From Bradyrhizobium sp. CB1717 (lineage in GTDB: Bacteria > Pseudomonadota > Alphaproteobacteria > Rhizobiales > Xanthobacteraceae): a DNA stretch of 64,000 nucleotides. Positions 26,017 to 36,318 of this stretch are shown here, one piece after another. A model generated the notes under the pieces. It ran no database searches and was not told the origin of the DNA. It saw only the letters and a program-made list of their open reading frames with translations. Where the stretch lies: NCBI RefSeq assembly GCF_029714325.1, contig NZ_CP121666.1, positions 5,084,001 to 5,148,000 of the forward strand, in the 5' to 3' direction. Positions within the stretch are counted from its first letter, which is position 1, and each line of letters opens with the position of its first letter. The position numbers were made by a program, and so were the translations under genes.

Positions 26017-26379
26017 CTAGGCCGCAGCCGCGCGCGTGACCGAATCGATCAATGACTGCGCCGTGAACGGCTTTGTCAGATAGGCGACGCAGCCCGACGC
26101 AACCGCGGCACTACGGTTCACCGGGCTGTCATTGCCGGTAACGTAGATCACTGGCGCCGTGACGCCCTCCTCCGCCAGCTTGCGGCGCAGCTCGACGCCC
26201 GACTTGCCGTCGAGATTGATGTCGATGACGATGCAGATCGCCTTGTCGAAGCCGCCGTGTTCAAGCAGGGCCTCCGCGGAATCGAACAGCGTCACGGCGA
26301 ATCCGTGCGCGCGCAGCAGCCTGTTCATGCTGACTCGCATGGAGGGATCGTCGTCAACGATGAAGACTGATTCGCGCAT
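26017..26379 (-). CDS. single-domain response regulator (FixJ-type receiver)
   Basis: 120 residues, receiver only: VFIVDDDPSMR (acidic pocket), phospho-acceptor in IVIDINLDGKSG (about residue 53), VIYVTGND (Thr) and YLTKPFTAQSL (Lys). No output domain, so it probably acts as a phosphate shuttle or sink. It lies downstream of the FixJ-like gene on the same strand, with 136 bases between, and may share the kinase at 17869-19746 with it. Confidence 0.88.
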   Translation of the reverse strand: MRESVFIVDDDPSMRVSMNRLLRAHGFAVTLFDSAEALLEHGGFDKAICIVIDINLDGKSGVELRRKLAEEGVTAPVIYVTGNDSPVNRSAAVASGCVAYLTKPFTAQSLIDSVTRAAAA

Positions 26380-26515
26380 CGGCAGGAAAGCGACCTTTCG
26401 GGCTCGGCACGATGGTGATGCGGTGGCTGCAATCAGTACGCGTGCCGTCGATGCGCTTCATATTGTCCTTTGGGGCAGTGACATGGCGGGAACTGGATTC
26501 GAAGCGACGGAATGG

Positions 26516-27142
26516 CTAACCGCTATTCGAATCCAGCATTCCAAGCCGCTCCGCGATCGAAACGAGCTCGGCAAGCGAATGAACCCGCATCTTCTCCATC
26601 ACCTGATGGCGATGCGCTTTCACGGTCCGCTCGGTCGTCCCCAGCTCGTAAGCGATCTGCTTGTTGATCTTGCCGCGGACGATGAGATCGAACACCTGCC
26701 GTTCGCGCTGCGTCAGCGTTGCAAGGTGCGCGCGAAATGCTTCGAGCTTGCCGCGTTGGCTGCGCGCGGCATCTTGCCTCGCCAGTGCACGCGCGATCGC
26801 ATCGAGCAACAGCTCCGACGAAACCGGTTTGGTCAGGAAGTCTTCCGCTCCCGCCTTGATGGCCTGCACGGTCGTCGGCGTGTCGGCGTGCCCCGTCAGG
26901 AATATGATCGGCAAATTCGAGCCCGCGGCGATCAGGCGACTTTGCAGTTCAGGACCGCTCAAGCCCGGTATGCGCACGTCGAGCAGGATGCATCCCGGCT
27001 GCTCGTCGTCTGGCGCCGCGTCCAGGAGATCCTGCGCCGATGCGTAGGTTTTGACGTCATAACCGGCAAGCTTCAGCCGGCGCTCGATCGCCGTCCGGAA
27101 CGATGCGTCGTCATCGACCACGTGGACAAGGCCGGGCACCAT
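26516..27142 (-). CDS. FixJ/LuxR-type response regulator
   Basis: 208 residues: receiver (VHVVDDDASFRTA; phospho-acceptor in ILLDVRIPGLSG, about residue 56; FLTGHAD; FLTKPV) and C-terminal LuxR/GerE helix-turn-helix (TLTQRERQVFDLIVRGKINKQIA, TERTVKAHRHQVM). TLTxREREVxxxVxxGxxNKxIA is the FixJ/TodT/NodW class. A partner kinase is not adjacent; the HELNQPL kinase at 17869-19746 is the only candidate in the block. It is divergent from the Crp/FNR-type gene, and their 300-base shared upstream region holds palindromes (27291-27319), so it could control that regulator the way FixJ controls fixK. Confidence 0.9.
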   Translation of the reverse strand: MVPGLVHVVDDDASFRTAIERRLKLAGYDVKTYASAQDLLDAAPDDEQPGCILLDVRIPGLSGPELQSRLIAAGSNLPIIFLTGHADTPTTVQAIKAGAEDFLTKPVSSELLLDAIARALARQDAARSQRGKLEAFRAHLATLTQRERQVFDLIVRGKINKQIAYELGTTERTVKAHRHQVMEKMRVHSLAELVSIAERLGMLDSNSG

Positions 27143-27290
27143 TTACCTCGCGTAAAATTCAGTAAAGCAATCTTTTAACCGAGGCCGCGTGGTTGCCAAC
27201 GGTTCAAAAACCGAAACATATGCTTCGCAACAGAATACTTTTGGGCTTCCATTGAAGTCTTTCTCAGTCCGCGCAGCGAACGCCCCCCGC

Positions 27291-27319
27291 TGTCCCTTGG
27301 GACATTGACCCTTGGGACA
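27291..27319. promoter_or_regulatory. tandem operator-like repeats upstream of the Crp/FNR-type regulator
   Basis: CCCTTGGGACA occurs twice (27294-27304 and 27309-27319), 15 bases apart. The first copy is part of a palindrome TGTCCC-tt-GGGACA (27291-27304). Eight-base arms TGGAATAC/GTATTCCA (27326-27333, 27379-27386) lie further downstream. This could be the binding site of the divergent FixJ-like regulator. Confidence 0.45.
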
Positions 27320-27443
27320 ATGGATTGGAATACCTCGTTAGTCGTAAATCAACCTCGGCGGGAGTGCGATTGCGCGGCGTATTCCAGTGCAAGAGATTTT
27401 TGTCTCAAAGACCAAATTCGACGGCAAGCTGAGGAGCTGGCCC

Positions 27444-28127
27444 ATGTTCGTTCGCATCACCACTGATTCCGCGCTGCGCCCCAACTCCCTTCGCGACCTC
27501 GGCATGACAAGCGATTCAAATGCGCTCGTCAGTTTAATCGAATTTTCCTACAAGAAGGGCACCGAGATCTATGGCGAGAAAGAACCCGCCGAATATGTCT
27601 ACCAGGTCAAGTCTGGTGCGGTGCGGAGCTACAAGCTGCTGTCGGATGGCCGCAGGCAGATCGGCGCGTTTCACCTGACCAGCGATATTTTCGGGTTGGA
27701 GAACGGATACGAGCACCGCTTCACCACGGAGGCGATCGTCGACACCACGGTGCGCCTCGTGAGGCGGGAGAGCCTCGAGATGGTGGCCGAGAGCGATGCC
27801 ATGGTTGCAAGAAACCTGCTCAGCATGACCACGACCAATCTCCAGCACGCCGAAGATCACATGCTGCTGCTCGGCCGCAAGACCTCGCTGGAACGGGTCG
27901 CGGCTTTCCTGCTGGAAATGGACAAGAGGCTGACCGCTGCGGGTGTCCTCGCGCTGCCGATGTCACGGCGCGATATCGCCGATTATCTCGGCCTGACGCT
28001 GGAAACCGTCTCGCGCGCGCTCTCGCGGCTGCATGAGCTCGGCATCCTCGGCTTCATCGGCAACACCCAGCGCCAGATCGTGCTCCTGGACCGGAACCAG
28101 CTCGCCAGCCTCGATCTTCAGCCCTGA
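27444..28127 (+). CDS. Crp/FNR-family transcriptional regulator (FixK-like)
   Basis: 227 residues: cyclic-nucleotide-type beta-barrel sensor (about 30-120), dimer helix (about 125-150) and a winged helix-turn-helix whose recognition helix LTLETVSRALSRL keeps the E-xx-SR residues of FNR/FixK that read TTGAT. The protein has no cysteines, so it is not an iron-sulfur oxygen sensor and is FixK-like rather than FNR-like. ATG 27444 is preceded by GAGGAG; a GTG 19 codons upstream is less likely. Five perfect matching boxes flank other genes in this block, making it their probable regulator. It has no perfect box of its own. Confidence 0.92.
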   Translation: MFVRITTDSALRPNSLRDLGMTSDSNALVSLIEFSYKKGTEIYGEKEPAEYVYQVKSGAVRSYKLLSDGRRQIGAFHLTSDIFGLENGYEHRFTTEAIVDTTVRLVRRESLEMVAESDAMVARNLLSMTTTNLQHAEDHMLLLGRKTSLERVAAFLLEMDKRLTAAGVLALPMSRRDIADYLGLTLETVSRALSRLHELGILGFIGNTQRQIVLLDRNQLASLDLQP

Positions 28128-28136
28128 GCGACAGGC

Positions 28137-28589
28137 TCATTGTCCTGTCTTGCCCGGGAACCGCGCGATCGCTTCGAGATGCTCCATCGTTTTGCGCAGG
28201 ACCTCGAACAGGATGGCCGCCGACCAGCCGAACAGCAGGATGCCGTTCATGGCCGTCAACGGCCCGATCAGCCGCCATTCGGGCACCGGCGTGATGTCGC
28301 CATAGCCGAGCGTGGTGTAGTTCACGAAGGCGAAATACAAGAGGTCACTTCCCGCCGGCGCGGCCTGGACGAACCAATACGTGCAGGCCCAGACCAGGAC
28401 CTCCAAGGTGTGCGCAACACTCAGCGCTGTGGCCGTTGCGACCATCACCCCCATCAAATGCAGTCGCGGACCATCGGTCAGCCTCAGGCCGGCCGTTCGC
28501 GCGATCGATACGGCACCGACGGTCGCTAGCGCGTGGATCCCGATATTGATCGCGCTGACCAGCGCGCTGACGAGGACTTGAAGCAGCAT
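28137..28589 (-). CDS. two-pore-helix potassium channel-like protein (Ion_trans_2)
   Basis: 150 residues with about four hydrophobic segments; the selectivity filter YTTLGYGDITPV sits near residue 95, flanked by outer helix (VATATALSVAHTLEVLVWACT) and inner helix (IGPLTAMNGILLFGWSAAILFEVL). No cytoplasmic RCK domain. It should be a small K+ channel or leak pathway. It starts 26 bases after the AI-2E-family gene stop, so the two are likely one operon behind FNR-type box 5. Convergent with the regulator gene, 9 bases apart. Confidence 0.88.
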   Translation of the reverse strand: MLLQVLVSALVSAINIGIHALATVGAVSIARTAGLRLTDGPRLHLMGVMVATATALSVAHTLEVLVWACTYWFVQAAPAGSDLLYFAFVNYTTLGYGDITPVPEWRLIGPLTAMNGILLFGWSAAILFEVLRKTMEHLEAIARFPGKTGQ

Positions 28590-28615
28590 CAGGACCGACC
28601 TCTTGCCTTTCGAAC

Positions 28616-29737
28616 CTATCTCGGCGCGACGGAAGGCTGTTCAACAATGGCGGACTCGTTCTGCTCCCGTAGCGCTGCGGAACGGTCGATCTGGATCCAG
28701 GCCGCCGCGAGCTCCCAGGCGACCGCCAGAATGATCGGGCCGATGAAGAGGCCGAGGATGCCGTGCGCCAATGTGCCGCCGATGACCCCGATCAGGATGA
28801 CGAGCGTCGGCGTGCTCAGGCCGCGGCCCATGACCAATGGCTTGAGGATATTGTCGAGCAGGCCGACGACGACGAGGAAGATCGTCAGAGGCACTGCCGT
28901 CGCGACGTCCTTGTCCATCCAGATCCAGATCACCACGGGTATGAGCACGATCGCGGCCCCGATCTGCACGATCGACAGCAGCAAAACGACGATGGCCAGC
29001 AAGCCTGCGCTCGGGATGCCCGCAAGCTTGAGGCCGATGCCGGCGAGCAGCGCCTGGATGATCGCAACGCCGATCACGCCTTGCGACACCGCCCGGATCG
29101 TCGCGCCGGCCAGCTCGAGAAAATGCTCGCTTTGCTCCGGCACGATGCGGAACAGGAAAGCGCGGACCGCGCCAACGAGCTGCGGTCCGTACGGGAACAG
29201 GAAGCCGGCGACCAGTACCGACAGCAGGAACTGCAGCGTGCCGACGCCGGCGCTGCCGGCGAACGACAGCATCACCCCCGCCAGTGGTTTCAGATACGGC
29301 GCCACTTCGCGCAGAACGGCGCGAATGTTGGTATAGGCCAGTGTCCAGAGATCGAACAGCTGGGGGCCGACCAGCGGCCAGTCCTTGAGCCATTCAGGCG
29401 CCGCCTGGAGCACGACATCGCCGGTGCCGATCTGGGTCGCGAGGTCCTTGATGCCCTCGGCCGCGCTCAGCCCGAGCCATGCCGCCGGACCGATGACGAT
29501 GCCAAGCATCATCAGCGTGAGGAGGACCGCGGCCGTCCGGGGGCGACCGCCCAGACGTTTGGCGAGCCAGCTGAAGGCTGGATAGAACGCGACCGCAAGC
29601 ACCGCGCTCCAGGTCAGGATCGGCACGAAGGGGCGGATGATCAGAAACGTCCATACGATCAGGAGCGCCAGCAATCCGAGTCGGATCACCAGCTGGACGA
29701 TCTGCTCCGCGGAGAGAAGCTTGCGAAGTGTGGTCAA
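28616..29737 (-). CDS. AI-2E family transporter (PerM/YdiK-like)
   Basis: 373-residue membrane protein with about eight membrane segments, of the AI-2 exporter / PerM family; the signature region LLDNILKPLVMGRGLSTPTL and GGTLAHGILGLFIGPI in the last third is characteristic. Substrate is not certain for most members; some are Na+/H+ antiporters. I take the TTG at 29737 because it follows GGAAGGA and sits 72 bases from FNR-type box 5; an ATG at 29800 would place the start inside the promoter region. Confidence 0.88.
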   Translation of the reverse strand: MTTLRKLLSAEQIVQLVIRLGLLALLIVWTFLIIRPFVPILTWSAVLAVAFYPAFSWLAKRLGGRPRTAAVLLTLMMLGIVIGPAAWLGLSAAEGIKDLATQIGTGDVVLQAAPEWLKDWPLVGPQLFDLWTLAYTNIRAVLREVAPYLKPLAGVMLSFAGSAGVGTLQFLLSVLVAGFLFPYGPQLVGAVRAFLFRIVPEQSEHFLELAGATIRAVSQGVIGVAIIQALLAGIGLKLAGIPSAGLLAIVVLLLSIVQIGAAIVLIPVVIWIWMDKDVATAVPLTIFLVVVGLLDNILKPLVMGRGLSTPTLVILIGVIGGTLAHGILGLFIGPIILAVAWELAAAWIQIDRSAALREQNESAIVEQPSVAPR

Positions 29738-29802
29738 GACGACCGTCCTTCCGGGAGGTGCGGATACCCGATGGACGTAGCGGCCTCCGCCGCGCGGCAT
29801 TC

Positions 29803-29816
29803 TTGATCCAGATCAA
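29803..29816. promoter_or_regulatory. FixK/FNR-type box 5 (TTGAT-ccag-ATCAA)
   Basis: Perfect palindrome centred 72.5 bases before the TTG start of the AI-2E-family gene; a -41.5 position gives transcription from about 29768. It overlaps the alternative ATG region, supporting the TTG start. Confidence 0.78.
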
Positions 29817-30038
29817 GCGGCCGCGGGAGACGCGTCCTTCGTCCCCGATCTCATGCGGCCTGCGCGGATCATACCGATCGCCGTGCCTAGGACATGCCGC
29901 GCCGGCGAAAGGCAATATTTGTAAGATATTGTAATTGCGATTATATTTTTTATGGCGCCCTGGTGGCGAAATCGACAGGAGTCAGCTGATCGGCACTCTC
30001 TCGCGGGAACGGATTCCCTCATCTCCGGATTGACCAGG

Positions 30039-30185
30039 ATGGATAGAGTCTTTCTTGCGACGATGGTTTCAGCCGTGCTGCTGCTGATTGTGGCCGCCGA
30101 CCTCCTGGTCAACGGCGTCGGGCTGCAGCCGCCGCCGACGCAACTGGCCAATGTGGTGCCGGTACCTGCACGCCCGGTCAGATAG
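30039..30185 (+). CDS. possible small membrane protein, 48 residues
   Basis: ATG 30039 opens a frame with one membrane helix (VFLATMVSAVLLLIVAADLL) and a proline-rich C-terminus (LQPPPTQLANVVPVPARPVR). An AT-rich stretch at 29910-29955, unlike its surroundings, could hold the promoter. The ribosome binding site (AGG very close to ATG) is poor. It lies alone between the AI-2E gene and ntrC. Single-span proteins of this look are common in rhizobia, but this one is tentative. Confidence 0.4.
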   Translation: MDRVFLATMVSAVLLLIVAADLLVNGVGLQPPPTQLANVVPVPARPVR

Positions 30186-30301
30186 TGCGAAGCCGCGTCT
30201 CGCGGCCGAATGACCAATTTGAACGGTTCCCACGGAACATTTCGGCCCCATCAGGACTTCTGCTCACCGCGCCAGCCACAACGGCCAGCGCGATCCGGAC
30301 A

Positions 30302-30335
30302 GGCTCAGCTCCGCTGTGGTAGGGGGAGCTGAGCC
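30302..30335 (-). terminator. stem-loop downstream of ntrC
   Basis: GGCTCAGCTCC / GGAGCTGAGCC, a perfect 11-bp stem with a 12-base loop, 20 bases beyond the ntrC stop. No T-run follows, so it may be an mRNA 3' stabiliser or a weak terminator. Confidence 0.5.
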
Positions 30336-30354
30336 ACCGTCGGCTTCATGAAGT

Positions 30355-31797
<1,443 letters not shown>

Positions 31798-31806
31798 CGT
31801 TAATCC

Positions 31807-32982
31807 TCATTTTGCCCCCTGTGACGCAGACGACGACTTCCCGGCAGAGCCGTCGCGACTGCTTTGATCGGCATGTTTCACCGATGTGGAATACATCGGC
31901 ATCAGCACGCGGAAGGTGGTCTTGCGCGGCTGAGATTCGCATTCGATGATGCCCCCGTGATCGCCGACGATTTTTGCGACCAGCGCCAAGCCGAGGCCGG
32001 AACCGGTCTGCTTGGTGGTCACGAAGGGATCGAACAGGTTGGGCAGAAGATCATCCGGCACGCCCGGTCCATTGTCCTTCACGCAGAATTCGAGCGGCAG
32101 GGATACCCGGGATTTTTGACCGGGGACTGACAGGCGCACGCCGGGGCGGAACGCGGTGGTGAGCTGGATCTCGGCGTCGGGCACGTCGATCAGCGCTTCG
32201 GCGGCATTCTTCACGAGGTTGAGGAACACCTGGATCAGTTGATCCTGGTTCGCCAGCACCGGCGGCAGCGAGGGATCGTAATCCTCGATGAAGCGGATGT
32301 TGCGGGCAAAGCCCGACTGCGCCAGCCGCTTCACGTGATCGAGCACCGAATGGATGTTGACGGGGCCGCGCACCACGGGACGCTCGTCGCCGAACACCTC
32401 CATGCGGTCGACCAGCGTCACGATGCGGTCGGCCTCATCGCAGATCAGCCGCGTCAGCATGCGGTCCTCGGACGAGGCCTGCTGCTCCAAAAGCTGCGCC
32501 GCGCCGCGGATGCCCGAAAGCGGATTCTTGATCTCGTGCGCGAGCATGGCTGCTAGCGCTATCACCGAGCGCGCCGCGCTACGGTGGGTGAGCTGGCGGT
32601 CCATCTTGTCGGCGATGGTGCGCTCCTGCAGCATCACCACGATATGGCCGGGCCGCTCGGTGAGCGGGGCGACATGCAGATCGACCTGGCGGTCGCCGCC
32701 CATGCGCGGCGTGCCGAGATCGACCTTGTATTCGTTGACCGGCGAATTCGAGGAGCGCACCTGGTCGATCAGCGCCAGCAAGGGGCTGCCGAACGGCACC
32801 AGCTCTTTCAGCGACTGCCGCTTCAGGAACTGCGTCGAGATCTCGAAGAAGGCTTCGGTCGCGATGTTGGCGGCGACGATCTTGCCGTCCGGCCCGATCA
32901 TGAGCACGGGGTTGGGAAGCGCGTCCAGGATGGCATCGCTGTCGGACGCAAGCGGCCGACGATGTTCAACGGCTGAGCTCAT
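31807..32982 (-). CDS. ntrB: nitrogen regulation sensor histidine kinase NtrB
   Basis: Cytoplasmic kinase/phosphatase for NtrC, controlled by PII. 391 residues: PAS domain ([21 protein letters not shown]), HisKA ([19 protein letters not shown], His about 150) and HATPase ([29 protein letters not shown]). Start ATG 32982 overlaps the dusB stop (ATGA); a start 5 codons upstream is less likely. Ends with a short Ser/Lys-rich tail. Confidence 0.96.
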   Translation of the reverse strand: MSSAVEHRRPLASDSDAILDALPNPVLMIGPDGKIVAANIATEAFFEISTQFLKRQSLKELVPFGSPLLALIDQVRSSNSPVNEYKVDLGTPRMGGDRQVDLHVAPLTERPGHIVVMLQERTIADKMDRQLTHRSAARSVIALAAMLAHEIKNPLSGIRGAAQLLEQQASSEDRMLTRLICDEADRIVTLVDRMEVFGDERPVVRGPVNIHSVLDHVKRLAQSGFARNIRFIEDYDPSLPPVLANQDQLIQVFLNLVKNAAEALIDVPDAEIQLTTAFRPGVRLSVPGQKSRVSLPLEFCVKDNGPGVPDDLLPNLFDPFVTTKQTGSGLGLALVAKIVGDHGGIIECESQPRKTTFRVLMPMYSTSVKHADQSSRDGSAGKSSSASQGAK

Positions 32983-34013
32983 GCAGCAGCGCTCCATGCG
33001 AAGTCGTCGAAGGCATCTTGCAGTGAACTGTGAACGAGGCGCGGATCCTCGGAGGTGAGGATCTTCTGGCGCCAGGTTTTCAGCTTCGCAGCCGGCGCGC
33101 GGCTCGCATCGGCCGCGACGTCGAGCGCCCAGCCCAGATGCTTGCGCGCGTGTCTGAGGCCGACGCGCATTCCATAGAGTGCGCAGACGCCATCATAGAG
33201 CGTGCGGACATAATGGAGCTGCGTCTGCAGCGACGGCGCGGCTTCTGCCGCCCCGCCCATGAGGCGGCGACCGATCTGGCCCGGCAGCCAGGGCTGGCCC
33301 TGCGCGCCGCGGCCGATCATCACGGCATCGGCGCCGGAGGCCTCGAGCGCCGCGCGCGCTTTTTCGTATGACGTGATGTCGCCATTGACGATGAGTGGAA
33401 TCGAGATCGCTTCGCGTACGGCGCGGATCGCATCCCAGTCGGCCTCGCCCTTGTAGAACTGGCAGCGGGTGCGGCCGTGAACGGTGACGAGCTTGACGCC
33501 GGCGGCTTCCGCGCGTCGCGCCAGCTCCGGTGCATTGCGGCTGCGGTCGTCCCAGCCGAGCCGCATCTTCAGCGTCACCGGCACCTTCACCGCCGCAATC
33601 GTCGCATCGATCAGGCTGACGGCGTGGTCGAGATCGCGCATCAGGGCGGAGCCGGACTGGCCGCCGGTGACGTGGCGGGCCGGACAGCCCATGTTGATAT
33701 CGATGATGTCGGCGCCTTCGACCTCCGCGATCCGGGCGCCTTCGGCCATCCAGTGCGCCTCGCAACCTGCGAGCTGGACCACGTGCGGACCGATTCCCGT
33801 CGCTTCGCAACGCAACCGCGACATCCGATGGCCGTTGGCAAGCTCATCGCTCGCGGTCATCTCGGACACAACCAGACCGGCCCCGAGCTCGGCCACCAAC
33901 CGCCGAACGGGCGAGTCAGTCACCCCCGACATCGGCGCCAGGAAGACCGGGGTGGCGACTTCAATATCGCCTATTTTCAACGGCTTAGAGCCGGATACTG
34001 CCGGGCCGGTCAC
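32979..34013 (-). CDS. dusB: tRNA-dihydrouridine synthase DusB (NifR3)
   Basis: FMN enzyme reducing uridines in tRNA, 344 residues. [15 protein letters not shown] is the N-terminal FMN motif, [19 protein letters not shown] contains the catalytic cysteine (about 117), [16 protein letters not shown] and VNGDI...[16 protein letters not shown] complete the barrel. The start is GTG at 34013. Long known as nifR3, the first gene of nifR3-ntrB-ntrC operons in alphaproteobacteria; here it is overlapped with ntrB by four bases and driven by the promoter at 34060-34088. Confidence 0.95.
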   Translation of the reverse strand: MTGPAVSGSKPLKIGDIEVATPVFLAPMSGVTDSPVRRLVAELGAGLVVSEMTASDELANGHRMSRLRCEATGIGPHVVQLAGCEAHWMAEGARIAEVEGADIIDINMGCPARHVTGGQSGSALMRDLDHAVSLIDATIAAVKVPVTLKMRLGWDDRSRNAPELARRAEAAGVKLVTVHGRTRCQFYKGEADWDAIRAVREAISIPLIVNGDITSYEKARAALEASGADAVMIGRGAQGQPWLPGQIGRRLMGGAAEAAPSLQTQLHYVRTLYDGVCALYGMRVGLRHARKHLGWALDVAADASRAPAAKLKTWRQKILTSEDPRLVHSSLQDAFDDFAWSAAA

Positions 34014-34059
34014 AGGGGTCTCGTCAACTCAGCAGCGCCTCATCGCGCTGGCCATGACC

Positions 34060-34088
34060 TATCTTGCGCACAATTCTTGTGCAGTCAA
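34060..34088 (-). promoter_or_regulatory. dusB-ntrBC promoter with NtrC-like operator in the spacer
   Basis: Minus-strand TTGACT (34083-34088), 17-base spacer and AAGATA (34060-34065) make a good sigma70 promoter, starting near 34053 with a 40-base leader. The spacer is filled by the palindrome GCACAA-gaa-TTGTGC (34068-34082), fitting the NtrC consensus TGCAC-N7-GTGCA except for the last base. Placement between -35 and -10 would make NtrC a repressor of its own operon. Confidence 0.55.
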
Positions 34089-34257
34089 GCGTCATGCCTA
34101 CAGTTTAGACAGTTCTGCAGATCTTTCAAGTGCAGTGCAGCAAAATGCTGTTTCCCACAATCCGGGGAAACCCCCTTTTTTTGCGGGCCTGCCGTGCTAG
34201 AGGCATGCCGGCAAATCACCCCCTGCTCTTTCATTAGCAACTGAGTATTTGAGTCCT

Positions 34258-35439
34258 ATGGCGAAATCACAACGCACCGCTGTCGTCCTCGTGGCGGCCG
34301 GACGCGGCCTGCGCGCCGGCGCCGGCGGGCCCAAGCAATATCGCGAGATCGGCGGCGTGCCTGTGATCTATCGCGCCATGGAAGCCTTCAGCCGCCACGC
34401 TGATGTGTTTGCGGTGCAGCCGGTGGTGAACCCCGACGACAGCGCCATGTTCACGGCAGCTGTCGCGGGGTTGAAGCACGAGCCGCCGGCCGATGGCGGC
34501 GCCACCCGTCAGGCTTCGGTGCTCGCCGGTCTCGAGGCGCTGGCCAAGCACAAGCCGGACATCGTCCTGATCCATGACGCCGCGCGCCCGTTCGTCTCTG
34601 AAGGCGTGATCTCGCGCGCGATCGAGGCGGCAAGCCGCACCGGCGCTGCGATCCCCGTCGTTGCCGTCACCGATACCATCAAGCTCACCGGCGAGAGCGG
34701 CAATGTCGAGGACACGCCGGACCGGTCGCGCCTGCGGATCGCGCAGACGCCGCAATCCTTTCGTTTCGATGTCATCCTCGAGGCGCATCGTCGCGCCGCG
34801 AAGGACGGACGCTCCGATTTCACCGACGATGCCGCGATTGCCGAATGGGCGGGATTGACGGTTGCGACCTTTGAAGGCGATGTTGCCAATATGAAGCTCA
34901 CCACTCCCGAGGATTTCGTGCGCGAGGAAGCGCGCCTGGCTGCCCAGCTCGGCGACATCAGGACCGGTACCGGCTACGACGTGCATGCCTTCGGCGAAGG
35001 CGACCATGTCATGATCTGCGGCGTGCGTGTGCCGCACAGCAAGGGTTTCCTGGCGCATTCCGACGGCGATGTCGGCCTGCATGCGCTGGTCGATGCCATT
35101 CTCGGCGCGCTCGCCGACGGCGACATCGGCTCGCACTTCCCGCCGAGCGACGCCAAGTGGAAGGGCGCCTCCTCCGACCAGTTCCTGAAATACGCCATCG
35201 AACGCGTCACGGCGCGCGGCGGCCGCGTTGCCAATCTCGAGGTCACCATGATCTGCGAGCGGCCGAAGATCGGCCCCTTGCGCGACGCCATGCGCGCGCG
35301 CATCGCCGAGATCTCCGGCGTCGACATCTCCCGCGTCGCGGTGAAGGCGACGACCAGCGAGCGGCTCGGCTTCACCGGCCGTGAGGAAGGCATCGCGGCC
35401 ACCGCGAGCGCCACCATCCGCCTTCCCTGGAGCGCGTAA
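34258..35439 (+). CDS. ispDF: bifunctional IspD/IspF enzyme of the MEP isoprenoid pathway
   Basis: 393 residues, fused as in most alphaproteobacteria. IspD half (1-230, makes CDP-methylerythritol): [19 protein letters not shown] nucleotide loop, [15 protein letters not shown]. IspF half (from about 237, makes the cyclic diphosphate): GTGYDVHAF zinc site, [24 protein letters not shown] and [16 protein letters not shown] 34258; a TTG three codons upstream is unlikely. Divergent from dusB. Confidence 0.97.
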   Translation: MAKSQRTAVVLVAAGRGLRAGAGGPKQYREIGGVPVIYRAMEAFSRHADVFAVQPVVNPDDSAMFTAAVAGLKHEPPADGGATRQASVLAGLEALAKHKPDIVLIHDAARPFVSEGVISRAIEAASRTGAAIPVVAVTDTIKLTGESGNVEDTPDRSRLRIAQTPQSFRFDVILEAHRRAAKDGRSDFTDDAAIAEWAGLTVATFEGDVANMKLTTPEDFVREEARLAAQLGDIRTGTGYDVHAFGEGDHVMICGVRVPHSKGFLAHSDGDVGLHALVDAILGALADGDIGSHFPPSDAKWKGASSDQFLKYAIERVTARGGRVANLEVTMICERPKIGPLRDAMRARIAEISGVDISRVAVKATTSERLGFTGREEGIAATASATIRLPWSA

Positions 35440-35442
35440 GCC

Positions 35443-36051
35443 ATGGGCGGCAGCGACGCACGCGCCCTCTCCCGCTCGCTGCTGGATTTGTGCCGGATGC
35501 GCAAGCTGACGATCGCGACCGCGGAGTCCTGCACCGGCGGCCTGGTTGCCGGCGCACTGACCGACATCCCCGGCTCGTCCGACGTCATCGACCGCGGCTT
35601 CGTCACCTATTCCAATGACGCCAAGCGCGCGATGCTTGGCGTCGAAGCCGGCACGCTGACGAATTTCGGCGCGGTGAGCAAGGAGACCGCAACCGCGATG
35701 GCTATCGGCGCGCTCGAGCGTGCGGATGTCGATCTCGCCGTCGCCATCACCGGCATCGCCGGCCCCGGTGGCGCCACGCCGGGCAAGCCGGTCGGCCTCG
35801 TGCACTTTGCCGCTGCCGCGCGCGACGGCCGCATCATCCACCGCGAGCACCGTTTTGGCGCGATCGGCCGCAGTGCGGTGCGCGCGCGCTCGGTGGTCGA
35901 GGCGCTGCGCATGCTGATGGATCTCGCCCGCGGCCCGCAAGTCGCGGCCAAGCCGCAACGCACCGCCGCCAGCCGCCTGCGCCCGCGCGTCACCCGCTCG
36001 CCGCGCCGGCATGCGGTGAAGCGCCGGCCGCCACGCTCGCCAAGGGGCTGA
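35443..36051 (+). CDS. CinA C-terminal-type protein (nicotinamide-nucleotide amidase, PncC-like)
   Basis: 202 residues. TIATAESCTGGLVAGALTDIPGSS holds the active-site serine/lysine region of PncC (about residues 24-47); VTYSNDAKRAMLGV and AITGIAGPGGATPGKPVGLVHFA are the other family blocks. It would deamidate NMN to nicotinate mononucleotide in NAD recycling. The last 45 residues are an Arg/Pro-rich tail not part of the family. Starts 3 bases after ispDF, so translationally linked. Confidence 0.93.
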   Translation: MGGSDARALSRSLLDLCRMRKLTIATAESCTGGLVAGALTDIPGSSDVIDRGFVTYSNDAKRAMLGVEAGTLTNFGAVSKETATAMAIGALERADVDLAVAITGIAGPGGATPGKPVGLVHFAAAARDGRIIHREHRFGAIGRSAVRARSVVEALRMLMDLARGPQVAAKPQRTAASRLRPRVTRSPRRHAVKRRPPRSPRG

Positions 36052-36138
36052 CGCCCCCTCGCTCGGGTGAGCGACTTGTCCGCCGAAGCTCAACGAGCGA
36101 AGGCGGAAGCCGGGACATCCGCTGCCCCGCATGTCCTG

Positions 36139-36318
36139 TCATTGCGCCGTTCGCTCGGTCCGATAAATGACGGGAAGCTTTTGCTCGATCGCCTTCGCGA
36201 GCACCGTTCCCGTGGTCCGTCCGAGCTCTTTCGCGATCGTCGTGATTGGCTTGGTGCCTGCGAGCTTCCTGAGCCGGTTGAGATCGTCCTCGCTCCACGA
36301 TTGCTTCCAGCGCGCCAT
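36139..36318 (-). CDS. small putative DNA-binding protein, 59 residues
   Basis: MARWKQSWSEDDLNRLRKLAG then KPITTIAKELGRTTGTVLAKAIEQ, a SANT/Myb-like or homeodomain-like helix-turn-helix (conserved W-xx-xD-x-xLxxL...I.xIA.xLGR.xxTV.xKA). Start at ATG 36318. Small proteins of this type are common and conserved in Bradyrhizobium; the target is unknown. Convergent with the CinA-type gene, 87 bases apart. Confidence 0.6.
   Translation of the reverse strand: MARWKQSWSEDDLNRLRKLAGTKPITTIAKELGRTTGTVLAKAIEQKLPVIYRTERTAQ

Noticed and set aside
27305..27320. TTGAC...GACAA as an additional FNR/FixK box upstream of the regulator
   Set aside because: Spacing between half-sites is six, not four, and the half-sites are TTGAC rather than TTGAT; better explained as part of the tandem CCCTTGGGACA repeats.
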